Source: JAOUFP01 sp963801505
GTDB taxonomy: Bacteria; Nitrospirota; Thermodesulfovibrionia; Thermodesulfovibrionales; UBA6898
DNA: 64,000 nt
Reading direction: 5' to 3'
Assembly (NCBI GenBank): GCA_963801505.1
Contig: CAWDEY010000016.1
Location: forward strand, 62,001-126,000
Of this stretch, positions 35,601 through 43,084 are shown piece by piece (position 1 is the first letter of the stretch; every line of letters starts with the position of its first letter). The position numbers and the translations under genes were made by a program. Under the pieces are notes generated by a model. That model saw only the letters and a list, made by a program, of their open reading frames with translations, searched no databases and was not told the DNA's origin.

Positions 35601-37266
35601 GTGTTGCCAGATAGGCGGTGCCCATCTGGATGGCGTCTGCACCGAGCAAAGCGGCCATGAATGCGGTTTTCCGATCGAAAATTCCTCCTGCAACGATGAC
35701 CCGGCAATTTTGGAACAAGGATGGTTTGCGCCATTTCATATCCAACACCAGTTGCGTAAGTGTAAGTGTACTATGGTGCCCCACATGGCCGCCGGCCTCA
35801 TATCCCTCGCAGACCACGTACCGGACGCCGGATTCAAGGGCAAGGCCCAGCAAGGCCTCATCAGGAGCTATATAGATAACCTCTATGCCGCATTTTAGCA
35901 ATTCTTTTACGGGGGAAAGATCGCCACCTGCGATCACGACAAAACGAGGTCTATGTTTCTTTATCCAGGCCAAATGAGTCTCCCTGAAAGGGTTTTCTGC
36001 CAAAGAAACAAGATTAACCGCATAAGGGCGCTCCCCCATGATCTCAGACAAACGCCCCAGCCGCCGGTCAAGGGCATCCCCGTCCATCAGGCCAAGGGCG
36101 ATGGTGGGCAACCCGCCGGCCGCTGCAACCTTTAAGGCAAATTCCGGGACATCCGTGATTGAGGACATGCCGCCCTGGATAAAAGGATATATGGTCCCCA
36201 TTTCTTTGGCTACAGGGCTGTCCAAAAAACAATCCCTTTTCTTCCCAGCCAGGCGGCATAAGTTTCGAATTTCGTCCGTGAAGTTCATCACGGCGTCCCC
36301 GGTCCCGGTTCCAAAACGCTCAGCGAATGACCGGGCAAAGGCAGCCTCCACACCCAGAGGGATGACCTCGTCCTGGCTAAAACGACTATCGAGGGGGTGG
36401 ATGGCGCTGTTATTGACCTGACTTACAAAAGAGTGGCGGCCCGCCTCCGCATTCTCTGCTCCACACAGCGAGTCCTCGAACGTCTTGATTTCCCTGAACG
36501 CAAGAGAGTTTCCCTTATTGAAAAGGCGACAAGGGGCCTGCACGTCCAGGCCAACAAGATCGGTAGAATCCATGCGGAGACTGGAGAGTCGCTGGCGCTT
36601 AACATCATCAATGGCAACCAGATCTGTGAGCCAATGGAGGCTCTCAAAGACGATCCCCGCGGCCCCTGTGGAGAGGAATGCAGCTGCACCCTCTGGGGTG
36701 GAGACGCCTCCCCAGATAAGGACGTCCGGAGAGTTTGAGGCGGTGCGCAGCATTTCCTTGACCGCTGAATACAAAACCAGGGTCGTCTCGCCGCTGACGA
36801 ATCCGGAGGCCTCGCAACCCTTAAGGACAACGCGCCCGATTCCCGGGCTGTCCTTCAAAAGCGCTGTTATGAGGTCCAGGTCCCCGACAATCGGAAAGCA
36901 ATTGTACTTATCCGACACTTCCCTCAATCGCTGGAAGACGGTGGCGGTGTCCTCCCCGAAAAACCCGGGGTGTAATTCTACCCAAATGTTCTGGACCACT
37001 GTTTCCTTCAGCAACCGCCCCAAAGACGGATCAATCAAGACAGAGGCAGAAATTTTGATATCCATCACCTGTCCGGCAGGGGCAGCCTTTTGACAAAAAG
37101 AATAAAACTCCTCAGCCCCCATCAGGGAAAAGTCAAAGATGGCCCTGCTCCCTGTTTGATGGGCCATTTGGAGGACCGGTGGGGTGATCTCCTCTGGCCG
37201 CCAGACAAAAGCAATGATCGGCACTCTATTTTCAACCAATATATCAGACCTCTGCTTCAACGTCAT
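29599..37266 (-). CDS. PfaA-like type I megasynthase: NMO-NMO-KS-AT-ACP-KR-DH
   Basis: This single 2555-residue intact protein starts with a first TIM-barrel related to nitronate monooxygenase (about 1-310), where the usual EAGGH has become CEASGF. A second barrel (about 365-640) keeps EGYEAGGHVGHH and AGGIFDRKTAFMAALLGADA and resembles the PfaD-type enoyl reductase. KS (about 715-1170) has Cys915 (SAACATALVAL), VECHATSTRQGD and KSQIGHTLGAAG. AT (about 1265-1560) has FPGQGAQYGGMG and Ser1359 (GHSLGELTAL). A single ACP has the probable carrier Ser near 1672 (DLSIRSSRLP). KR (about 1930-2190) has SGGATGIS and Tyr2129 (QANYAAANR). A DH-like hotdog region has His2283 (ADHRPF). It is an iterative lipid/polyketide synthase; the product is unknown. 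PPTase, acyltransferase, exporter and transferase genes follow in overlapping order. Confidence 0.85.
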   Translation of the reverse strand: MTLKQRSDILVENRVPIIAFVWRPEEITPPVLQMAHQTGSRAIFDFSLMGAEEFYSFCQKAAPAGQVMDIKISASVLIDPSLGRLLKETVVQNIWVELHPGFFGEDTATVFQRLREVSDKYNCFPIVGDLDLITALLKDSPGIGRVVLKGCEASGFVSGETTLVLYSAVKEMLRTASNSPDVLIWGGVSTPEGAAAFLSTGAAGIVFESLHWLTDLVAIDDVKRQRLSSLRMDSTDLVGLDVQAPCRLFNKGNSLAFREIKTFEDSLCGAENAEAGRHSFVSQVNNSAIHPLDSRFSQDEVIPLGVEAAFARSFAERFGTGTGDAVMNFTDEIRNLCRLAGKKRDCFLDSPVAKEMGTIYPFIQGGMSSITDVPEFALKVAAAGGLPTIALGLMDGDALDRRLGRLSEIMGERPYAVNLVSLAENPFRETHLAWIKKHRPRFVVIAGGDLSPVKELLKCGIEVIYIAPDEALLGLALESGVRYVVCEGYEAGGHVGHHSTLTLTQLVLDMKWRKPSLFQNCRVIVAGGIFDRKTAFMAALLGADAIQMGTAYLATQEIVETGALTALYQRMIVESQQGGTVVSGRGTGLRVRSLRTPRVAAVLSLEREFTTGRQDEQSFRMKMEQMAAGSLFAAARGFDRSSGMPLDEQVCLQRGQFMSGACAGLIAKVQSLRSFHRELAEGPLVLHQCFTETPYSQFGHGLARLAPYKDLHERIAITGMSIVNALGKSPEEVWAASLDMQSGIKLVPASRWDHRRFYDPRPHVPDKTYCQVGAFLDFDISRNELGIPPQDFRTMTQATKTTMWLADRAIRASGILESDIPRERIAVIISQNSGEAAGTLPNIHIRAYVHDILEDIRKAVDLTPGQLMAIEQELKSGRMAPDDTSLLGRLNCAAAGFICNRYGFMGPSFAVSAACATALVALHSAIQMVRTGLIDAAIVGGGEDNLTHLHFLEFSALGALFGLSGQERPPRETSRPFDAKRDGMVLGEGGGMIVIERESIARSRGALVHAVITGMGASNNDLGMVESSHASQEMAMRASFRDTNYGPDAVDLVECHATSTRQGDVEEVRALKTFFNSSKRTVLTSFKSQIGHTLGAAGINSLIRGITAMKAGVFPPTLNYMHTDPEIGLNGSGLLIAPEPLDWKVRNNQPRRLQVNAFGFGGSNYVVQVEQSMDEVGTVLVSSGREHSLDRENWFGDSTLIPTFGGVSFFRTEIEGRNFRMAVVAQSDEEALASIERSAPLAEAAIASPSILRSLSQKGIFMGREDLPVLPLAFVFPGQGAQYGGMGRELYESFPVIREWMDRAAAAADFDLLDLMFYDQEENLQKTRWQQPATFAMEHAMARYLITLGIHPVVMAGHSLGELTALCLAGVYCLEDGFRIVNKRAMCMDKAAAMHGDPGVMAATDAPLELLKEMLQGQNDVHISNINSPKQVVLSGHTKAIKNFGNSLKEIGYRSTLLRVSMAFHSPIMRVIHDELEAYVATIPFHSPQIPVISNTTMAPYPSDPNEIRRILMAHLESTVHWMNNVQTLWQNYGVRLCLEVGPGDILSNLIADTLPEAACIQTCLPCAEGLTYNSALAQLFVQGHLKVHREPEFVSLSASRNAPASCRNTQNRQASRVPAETPGHQEPERPERGHQDYIEALIQIIMDTTGFNREEIQPDMDLRRDLSIRSSRLPIIMDAAERQFGITIELEDFINVRTVRDIARKVSEIVYRETREECPSLPPLTKEAESGLAQDETLKPLQDEASLKRLIFRNVPVELSASAPIKLGRGEKVLFLSPDSSEEIAKNVRDILRQDYGVDSIPMLFMKGNDTGEESYDIFTDEGALRAADRVSGLTSLAGMIITLPEAWSGKLKGIESLSLLLRGLFLTLKTFLQSPAKKFVVLVHSREDSETPGRLLAEGLLGLFLSAAQEYPSVQFRTLEVGRNTDLRVALRSALDRGLPVVEIIHRNGGVFTSEGSLAPSVFGESSSLTLSPGDVVVMSGGATGISARLARCLVPFSPRLVFLGRTSASCADHRASEIVSTLADLHSLGIEATYHTCDVTDPEAVRAVLGKVASHYGRIDGIIHGAGVLRDGLLSHMPTDDFSMVTDVKFLGAWNLLSTAEGAGLRFFVGLSSAAAIQGNPGQANYAAANRMMSALLRQLRRKNSDILFKALFLPPVEGAGMADDPEVRELLKRKGVEYIHVNELAGLFCRELFVAPAEDAWVMFMRRLPSVSTALINDTNNVKDTARPSLSGELDGGTMSFSQENFPMIEKISCLDIRREELEAFRSFSLEKDLWIADHRPFKFLKHSLVSAAMVLETFMEAARLLYPHLQVRGVGQVRLIDMIQCPPGVPRTSRISCRRASNGLREILCEVSLSTQEISPAGRLTDRFIPHCEGRVVLAGVDNRGVCSLEVLPGFPVRSDELQTGPMDNKKVLKWYKDRSGLEGRYRVIEFLEGAGRGVVRGRTIYMETSDFANLRDTRYQYSPYLFEALLQLAGFHMALTDPSEQRSMIPTEIGEMRFVRQCRTGERIILEARMRAQDGEDCYWDARGIDDQGITIMQVHNIRMHWVSE

Positions 37267-37330
37267 TCATTCACCTTTTAATAGTAATTTTACAGTATTT
37301 AGTGTTGTGTATAAAGTCGTTTTTCTTGTT

Positions 37331-37406
37331 TGTCATTCCCGCAGGTCGTAAGCGGGAATCCAGTCTTAATAGGTTCTGGGTCCCCGGGTCAGGCCCCAGG
37401 ATGACA
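37331..37406. repeat. REP/MITE-like palindromic repeat
   Basis: The element is bounded by tgtcat and atgaca. It contains two internal stems, attcccgc...gcgggaat and ctgggtcccc...ggccccag. Elements of this style (TGTCATTCCCGC...GCGGGAATCCAG) recur in many environmental genomes. It lies between the megasynthase start and the lipoprotein gene. The adjoining DNA (37267-37484) has no gene. Confidence 0.65.
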
Positions 37407-37484
37407 AACTATTACTCTTTACACAGACTCTAATTCACCGGTTGGATCAATCCAGCCCGATACGGCCAACTAACAACCCTCTCT

Positions 37485-38321
37485 TCAGTGTTTCAAAGCC
37501 AGATACCACTCAGTAACATCCTTCCCGATTCCCATCCTGGCAAGCTGGCGTAGGTCCACCTCCAGAACTTCGGGCGTGCTGAACTCTAGTATACGGTATT
37601 TCGGATCTGTCCAGATACGCGCCGTCTTACCCAAAAACTTTGTTTCCGGCGGCAGAGTAAGTCGGATGCTGTGGATCAGGTTGATGCCAGCCAGTGCCGC
37701 CACTGCCGCCACCATATCGGTGCAGTTGTTGGTCCTCAAGCCGAACTGATCGTACTTCTGCTGCATAACATATTCATAGATCACCTGATACTTTTGTCGG
37801 GTAATCGGCATTCTCCAGACGAACTTGGGGGGGCGGTTGGGTTTGCCGATCTGAAATTCGCCATCAGACATAGTCTGCCACAAATAAGCGATTGGATTGG
37901 GATCGCCCTCCCGGATCTTCTGTATCACTCCAACATGGTAACGCGGTTTCTCCAGCCCGAAGTCGCCCGTGTGGCCGAATTCCAGACGGTCCCCGGGCCT
38001 TTCCAGAATCATCCAGCTATGCGCCCACGGACGCAGCCAGATTGAGAAAAGAAGTCCCGGCGCATAGCTGAAGTCCCAATTGGCAGCTTCGGTCAGGATA
38101 TAAAAGTAATACCCTTCGTCCCCGACCGGCGTTCCGGTGGCAGGGTCCAGGTGGGCCTCAGGGTTAAAGCGGCAGGCGTCCACGATAGGCTGGGCACTCC
38201 AGCCATCGGGTTGCATAGGAGCGTAGATCCTGTGGGCGCAACCGGTCGCAAGCCCCATCAGTAATATCACCAACACGAGGAGACATAAGCGATATATCTG
38301 TTCTGTTACTTTCCTGTTCAT
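37485..38321 (-). CDS. Lipoprotein with a papain-like Cys/His arrangement
   Basis: The protein has 278 residues. A signal peptide ends in the lipobox LATGC (Cys about 28). The middle has WAHSWMILERPGDRLEFGH and, further on, FGLRTNNCTDMVAAVAALAGI. A His-containing segment plus NNCTD is reminiscent of DUF4105/NlpC-like papain folds with a Cys nucleophile, but order and spacing are unusual and I cannot assign a family. It ends 3 bp after the acetyltransferase gene upstream, so the two form a small operon. Confidence 0.6.
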   Translation of the reverse strand: MNRKVTEQIYRLCLLVLVILLMGLATGCAHRIYAPMQPDGWSAQPIVDACRFNPEAHLDPATGTPVGDEGYYFYILTEAANWDFSYAPGLLFSIWLRPWAHSWMILERPGDRLEFGHTGDFGLEKPRYHVGVIQKIREGDPNPIAYLWQTMSDGEFQIGKPNRPPKFVWRMPITRQKYQVIYEYVMQQKYDQFGLRTNNCTDMVAAVAALAGINLIHSIRLTLPPETKFLGKTARIWTDPKYRILEFSTPEVLEVDLRQLARMGIGKDVTEWYLALKH

Positions 38322-38324
38322 TGC

Positions 38325-39449
38325 TTATAACGCCTTTCTGTATATGCGATATTTCTTGTATATTTTTGCGCCGGCTTCCTCTATAAGTGCGTTGATTGAC
38401 TCGTTGTCCTCCAGGGTCCAGCCCATCTCAAGATGCTGATACTTCTTTGTTTCCCTCGCAATCTTATAGATATGCTGGAAGGCCAGCATGGGAAGCCCAA
38501 GTTGTCGATACTTCTCCCTGATCCCGAACATCACCAGCCGCAGTCCCCTGATCTCCTTCCGATAGAAGACAGCCTTGATCAGACCCGGCAACCCGATCCG
38601 GCCGTTGAGGCGTTTGAGCAAAGGGTTGATATCAGGAAAGATCACGCAGACCGCCGCGGGTTCATCCTCATAATAGATGAAAAACACCAAACCCGGGTCT
38701 GCGAACGGCTTCACACTTTTTTGAATGTCCTTCATCTCATTAGCGGTCAGTGGGACAAAACCCCAGTTGCCGGACCAGGAGTCATTATATATGTCCCTGA
38801 TCAGGGCGAACTCAGAATCCATAAACTTCGGATCAACGTGCCTGATGCGGACACCCTTTTTTTGGGCGGTCCGCTCGGCAAGGCGCTCCATCCAATCGGG
38901 AAGGTGATAATCATTGCCTGCCAGCAGGAAGGCCAGCAGGTCCTTCTCTTTTGTAAAGCCGCACGCTTCGACCAGCCTGAGGTAATACGGCGGGTTATAA
39001 GTCATGCCCACAGCTGGTGGGTAATCGAACCCCTCGATTAGCAGCCCCGACTCGTTATTCATCGACGGGTTGAGCGGACCTCGCAGGAAAGTCATGCCCT
39101 TCTGAATGCCCCACGTCTCAACGGAAGAGAAGAGGGCCGCCGCGACTGCCGCATCGTCAGTGCATTCGAAAAATCCCCAGATACCCATCTTTTCACCGTG
39201 GCACTCGTTATAATTACGATCAATAATGCCCGCGATCCTTCCCACTGTCTCAGGACCACGCCGCGCCAGAAAGAGGACGCGCTCGGAAAACTCCCAGAAA
39301 GGGTGTTTGCGAGTGTCCAGCATCCGACGGACCTCCGTCTTGAGGGGGGGGACCCAGCTGGGGTACCCGGCATAAATCTTCCACGGCAGGTAAATGAAGT
39401 CCCTGAAATCAGATTCTCCTTCCACTTTAACTATCTCTACGCCGGTCAT
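38325..39449 (-). CDS. YghO-like GNAT acetyltransferase-fold protein
   Basis: The 374-residue protein starts with the typical FRDFIYLPWKIYAGYPSWVPPL block. HPFWEFSERVLFLARR, NECHGEKMGIWGFFECTDD, FLRGPLNPSMNNESGLLIEGFD and the C-terminal GNAT half with KYQHLEMGWTLEDNESINALIE and GAKIYKKYRIYRK follow. These are the conserved blocks of the YghO/'N-acetyltransferase' family found widely in proteobacteria. Substrate is unknown. Confidence 0.8.
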   Translation of the reverse strand: MTGVEIVKVEGESDFRDFIYLPWKIYAGYPSWVPPLKTEVRRMLDTRKHPFWEFSERVLFLARRGPETVGRIAGIIDRNYNECHGEKMGIWGFFECTDDAAVAAALFSSVETWGIQKGMTFLRGPLNPSMNNESGLLIEGFDYPPAVGMTYNPPYYLRLVEACGFTKEKDLLAFLLAGNDYHLPDWMERLAERTAQKKGVRIRHVDPKFMDSEFALIRDIYNDSWSGNWGFVPLTANEMKDIQKSVKPFADPGLVFFIYYEDEPAAVCVIFPDINPLLKRLNGRIGLPGLIKAVFYRKEIRGLRLVMFGIREKYRQLGLPMLAFQHIYKIARETKKYQHLEMGWTLEDNESINALIEEAGAKIYKKYRIYRKAL

Positions 39450-39676
39450 GTTTGTTCCCTCGATAGGTTATCACCGAAGCATTAAATGAATAACCAACTT
39501 TTATTAAATTATTTTCTTATATTAAGCCTGTAACGTCAAATAATCAAACTCTTTTTTAGTTTTTTTTTTGTAAAAGCTGGGTCAGGGAGGTTCAGGCCCA
39601 GCCTCTGTCGCTATTGAATAGAAAATATCCTTTTTTTGTTACGATGGCGAACAGGCATGAGTATTGCGAGTTTCAT

Positions 39677-40156
39677 TCATGATACCTTAGTAATCTTTAC
39701 AACCTTCCTGCCTTCATAAAAGGCTGAGAGATTTAACATGGAAGTATTGTCATCAAATCTTTCCTTAATGGACTGCTCCCAGATTTCTAAAGGGACATCA
39801 AGAAGGACACTGAGCCTGCCGAGGCAGAATATATTTAAATTCCTTGAGAATTTTCCTGTTTCTTCATCTGTTGGAGAAATAAGGACAGTGCTTCCTGAAA
39901 ATAAAAGATTGTGGCCTTCAGAAAACAATACTGCAATGTCAACCATCCCGGCAGCTATCTTCGGATTATAGACCTTCTCACCTGCTATAAGTGTAGAGAG
40001 CACCCTGCCCCCTCTGCGGGCAATACCTTTTATGTCTGATTTTTTGACATCATAGCCTGAGGAGAAAAACGCATGTGCAGTAATGAATGAAGCAGTCAGG
40101 ATTCCCTGTCCGCCTCTACCTGCAAACAGTATTGATATATTTTCTTTAAATTGCAT
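39677..40156 (-). CDS. iorB: Indolepyruvate:ferredoxin oxidoreductase, beta subunit
   Basis: I start at the ATG at 40156 (MQFKENISILFAGRGGQGIL), giving 159 residues, which overlaps the end of iorA by 11 bp. The protein is the gamma-domain type subunit of 2-oxoacid:ferredoxin oxidoreductases, with AGRGGQGILTASF at the N-terminus, KKSDIKGIARRGG and DIAVLFSEGHNLL. With IorA it oxidatively decarboxylates aryl pyruvates (from Trp, Phe, Tyr) to aryl-acetyl-CoA, reducing ferredoxin. The length is short for the family (often about 190), but the core is complete. Confidence 0.85.
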   Translation of the reverse strand: MQFKENISILFAGRGGQGILTASFITAHAFFSSGYDVKKSDIKGIARRGGRVLSTLIAGEKVYNPKIAAGMVDIAVLFSEGHNLLFSGSTVLISPTDEETGKFSRNLNIFCLGRLSVLLDVPLEIWEQSIKERFDDNTSMLNLSAFYEGRKVVKITKVS

Positions 40157-41843
40157 TATTTTCACAGAGCTGGATACAAAGACCGCATCCATTACATGAG
40201 TCTTGTATGAGATAGGAATCACCATTTTTGACAATTGCCTCACAACCCAGTGCAAAACAGGCCCCACAGAGTGAACATTTTTTTTCATCAATGGATAAAA
40301 GACCGGTTTTCATTTTCTTGTTTTTCAGGATGCATTGACCGTCAATAATAACAGCCGAAACACCCCTGACTGAAAGCCCTTCCTTTATTGCTTTATCAAT
40401 TTCCTTCAAATCATATGCTTCTGTCCTCCTGATATAAGTGACACCACATCCGGAGAGGACATCTTCTATCAGCACCTTATTTTTCTCCCCTCTAATACCT
40501 TTGCCAGTGCCGATATGCGGCTGTCCGCCTGTCATTGAGGTTATATGATTGTCGAGGACTATTACCAGGAGATCAGCCTTATGGTAAATGGCATTGAGGA
40601 CCGCAGGAATACCTGAATGGAAGAAGGTTGAATCACCGATTACTGCTGCCGCCTTTTCTCCTGTGGAGACGCTGTAACCTGCGGCCTGGGATATGCCGCT
40701 GCCCATACAGAGCGTTGTATCAAGCACGTGCGGGAAGGTATGGACAGAAAGTGTATAACATCCCATATCGCCACCAGTAAAAAGGTTCCTGCTGCTAAGC
40801 AGGTAAAATACTCCGAGATACGGACATCCCGGACAGAGGTTTGCGTGGTTATTCCTGCATAACTCACCGGATATTGAATAATTACCCCGGAACGCTTCCC
40901 TGATTATAGTAGTATTTAATTCACCTGAAGCAGGGAAAAGCCCCTCTGCCTTGCCTTTGACCTCTACACCCATTGACCTTACTGCATCCTCAATGAATGG
41001 TTCTGCTTCTTCAATAACAAACAGTTCTTTGACCTCGATAGAAAACTCTTTGATCTCCCGGGCATTCAGTGGATAGACGATCCCAAGCTTAAGCACTGAA
41101 GCCTCCGGGACAGCATCTTTCACATACTGATAGGCGATCCCAGAGGTTATAATACCGATGCTGTTATCCAATATTTCAACCCTGTTGAGTCCTGAGGACG
41201 GGACAAACTCCCTGAATATTTCTGTCCGCTTCTTAAGAGAGAGCCTCTGTCTGGTTGTGAAAGGTGGAAGGAGCACATTTTTCTCGACATCGATACGGTA
41301 TCCCCTGTAACAGTCCTTTCTGTTACCTTCACCGTTTACTATGGTGCTTGTGTGCGAGATAGACCTGGTCAGCCTGAGGATAACAGGCAGGTCATAGTGT
41401 TCACTTATTTCAAATGCTTTTTCTGTGAAAATACATGCCTCATCTGAATCAGACGGATCAAGCACCGGTATGTTTGCCATTTTGCCAAAAAGCCTCGAAT
41501 CCTGTTCACTCTGGGAACTCCACATCCCCGGATCATCCGAGACAGCAATTACCAGACCTCCGTTTACGCCAGTATAGGCGAGGCTCATAAGCGGGTCCGA
41601 GGCCACATTTAAACCAACATGTTTCATGACAACAAGCGCTCTTTTTCCGGAGAGAGATATCCCCGATGCAAATTCAAGGGCTGTTTTTTCATTGACCGAC
41701 CACTCGGTATAGACTTCAGGGTATTTAGCAATCGCTTCTATGATCTCTGTCGCAGGGGTCCCGGGGTAGCCTGTAGCCGCAAAAACACCAGCTTTATATG
41801 CACCTAGAGCAACAGCCTCATTTCCTGTCAGCAGGGCTTTCAT
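40146..41843 (-). CDS. iorA: Indolepyruvate:ferredoxin oxidoreductase, alpha subunit
   Basis: The protein has 565 residues. The N-terminal pyrimidine domain has GNEAVALGAYKAGVFAATGYPGTP. The TPP-binding domain has CPGCPYLGVFYLL, GDMGCYTL and MGSGISQAAGY, and the TPP/Mg motif GDSTFFHSGIPAVLNAIYHK. Two C-terminal 4Fe-4S clusters are CSLCGACFALGC and CNGCGLCIQLC. All parts of IorA are present; the first cluster has the irregular CxxCxxCxxxxC spacing known in this family. It forms an operon with iorB and indicates anaerobic amino-acid fermentation or aryl-acid metabolism. Confidence 0.9.
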   Translation of the reverse strand: MKALLTGNEAVALGAYKAGVFAATGYPGTPATEIIEAIAKYPEVYTEWSVNEKTALEFASGISLSGKRALVVMKHVGLNVASDPLMSLAYTGVNGGLVIAVSDDPGMWSSQSEQDSRLFGKMANIPVLDPSDSDEACIFTEKAFEISEHYDLPVILRLTRSISHTSTIVNGEGNRKDCYRGYRIDVEKNVLLPPFTTRQRLSLKKRTEIFREFVPSSGLNRVEILDNSIGIITSGIAYQYVKDAVPEASVLKLGIVYPLNAREIKEFSIEVKELFVIEEAEPFIEDAVRSMGVEVKGKAEGLFPASGELNTTIIREAFRGNYSISGELCRNNHANLCPGCPYLGVFYLLSSRNLFTGGDMGCYTLSVHTFPHVLDTTLCMGSGISQAAGYSVSTGEKAAAVIGDSTFFHSGIPAVLNAIYHKADLLVIVLDNHITSMTGGQPHIGTGKGIRGEKNKVLIEDVLSGCGVTYIRRTEAYDLKEIDKAIKEGLSVRGVSAVIIDGQCILKNKKMKTGLLSIDEKKCSLCGACFALGCEAIVKNGDSYLIQDSCNGCGLCIQLCENNAI

Positions 41844-41871
41844 TAATTCGATAATGGTTTGCTTAAAGACA

Positions 41872-41895
41872 GCTGCCCCGCTGTTGCGGGGCAGC
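41872..41895. terminator. Perfect hairpin between the Gln/Arg-rich gene and iorA
   Basis: The arms gctgccccgc and gcggggcagc are separated by 4 nt. It lies beyond the stop of the minus-strand gene at 41955 and upstream of the iorA start. It is a likely factor-independent stop, although no long T-tract follows. Confidence 0.55.
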
Positions 41896-41954
41896 CGGTA
41901 GTCAAACCATAGGACAGAGGCCTCTTTTTGTAATAGGTTAGACCATTTGTCAAC

Positions 41955-42737
41955 CTATCTGCTACCCCTGTTGTCTTCCTCGCCTCTTGCAGGTCTTCCC
42001 TGTTGAGGTGTGGATTGTTGCTGCTGCCTAACCCTGGGCTGCATTTGCTGCCGGTCTTGACGTTGCTGGTTCCGGGGTTGCATTTGCTGCCGGTCTTGAC
42101 GTTGCTGGTCCCGGGGTTGTTGCTGCTGCCGGACCCTGGGTTGCACTTGTTGCCTGTCTTGAGGTTGGTGGCTTTGGTGGCCCCTGGGTTGCACTGTTCT
42201 CTGAACGTCAGTATTCCGTTGATATTGCTGTTGCCTTTGTTGTCTTAGTTCCCGTCTCTCGTTCCGTGGCCGAGGCTGATAGTCCCGGACGCCCCAGGTC
42301 CCATGTCTTTCCCAATGTCGGTTAGTATCCCAGTTCCTCCAGTTCGATTGAAGTCGTCTTTGAGGAATAACATCATAGTCCCATCGGTGTCCGTGCCAAT
42401 CACGGTCTCTATAGTATCCTCTCCAACCCGGGTCTACATCAAAATAAAAGCTTGGAACACGGTTGTAATAACCCCAGCCCCGGTCATAATAATGTGAGCT
42501 ATACCACCGACCGTCCCATAGACGCCACCAATAACCATTCCAGAAATAAAGGTCTTCAGCAATATCAGGGACAACGTAAACACCTGCCGTATCAGGCAGT
42601 GCTATCACCGGCGGCGGTGCTGCAAATACGAGGGGCGGCAGACCAATATTAATACCTACACTTACCCTTGCCATCGTTGGAACAGGAACCGCAATTACCA
42701 ACGCCAAAAGTAGTGTTCCCAAAAATAACTTTTTCAT
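41955..42737 (-). CDS. Secreted Gln/Arg-rich protein with aromatic N-terminal domain
   Basis: The protein has 260 residues. A signal peptide (1-23, ending PTMA) is followed by a Tyr/Trp-rich domain, LYFWNGYWWRLWDGRWYSSHYYDRGW and VPSFYFDVDPGWRGYYR. Residues 150-260 are almost entirely Q, R, P and D in an imperfect repeat. At DNA level a unit of about 39 bp is repeated in tandem at about 42042-42120. Similar 'WNGYWWR' periplasmic proteins occur in other environmental bacteria, with no known function. AGGAGG precedes the ATG. It is the last gene of the OmpA/BON cluster behind the 44446 promoter. Confidence 0.65.
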   Translation of the reverse strand: MKKLFLGTLLLALVIAVPVPTMARVSVGINIGLPPLVFAAPPPVIALPDTAGVYVVPDIAEDLYFWNGYWWRLWDGRWYSSHYYDRGWGYYNRVPSFYFDVDPGWRGYYRDRDWHGHRWDYDVIPQRRLQSNWRNWDTNRHWERHGTWGVRDYQPRPRNERRELRQQRQQQYQRNTDVQRTVQPRGHQSHQPQDRQQVQPRVRQQQQPRDQQRQDRQQMQPRNQQRQDRQQMQPRVRQQQQSTPQQGRPARGEEDNRGSR

Positions 42738-42757
42738 TTTGTTTCCTCCTTTACAGA

Positions 42758-42862
42758 TTATTTATTCTCTAAATAGCCTTTCACACTTCCAGCAGCACAA
42801 TGCGACCCCATTAGCATTGTCATAAAAATAACCTTATGACTTAAGTCACTACTGTGGCTCAT
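42758..42862 (-). pseudogene. 34-codon ORF, probable decayed copy of a BON-lipoprotein leader
   Basis: A GGAGGA site precedes the ATG at 42862. The product includes KVIFMTMLM, identical to residues 3-11 of the BON lipoprotein at 43085-43399. DNA identity is high around attagcattgtcataaaa (42811-42834 against 43367-43390), and upstream blocks (cctttagatgtgc, ccaatgttaat) also correspond. No BON domain follows; the frame stops at 42758. It could be a tiny expressed peptide, but I favour a remnant of an earlier duplication. The rest of 42863-43084 has only a hairpin (aaggggcactccg/cggaatgcccctt). Confidence 0.45.
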
Positions 42863-43084
42863 TCCTCCTGCCTTTAGATGTGCTATCGCATGATTCCAAT
42901 GTTAATCTATATAATTACGGAAATCAATACCTTTTATCCAGTTAAAAGAGCTTTGCGCATAAAAGGAGAAGAGATGCTTCCCCCCCCATAGAGCAGTATG
43001 AGGTCACAAAACCGGCATTTTGAAGGGGCACTCCGGAAATTCAGTATAAAGGAGGAGTGCTTTCACGGAATGCCCCTTGTCCAT

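Noticed and set aside
37331..37406. CRISPR-like or attachment-site reading of the palindromic block
   Set aside because: There is a single copy with nested stems and no spacer series or integrase; a REP/MITE-type repeat fits better.
42003..42248. Leu/Pro-rich plus-strand frame in the 42 kb region
   Set aside because: It is the antisense shadow of the Gln/Arg-rich repeat of the minus-strand gene.
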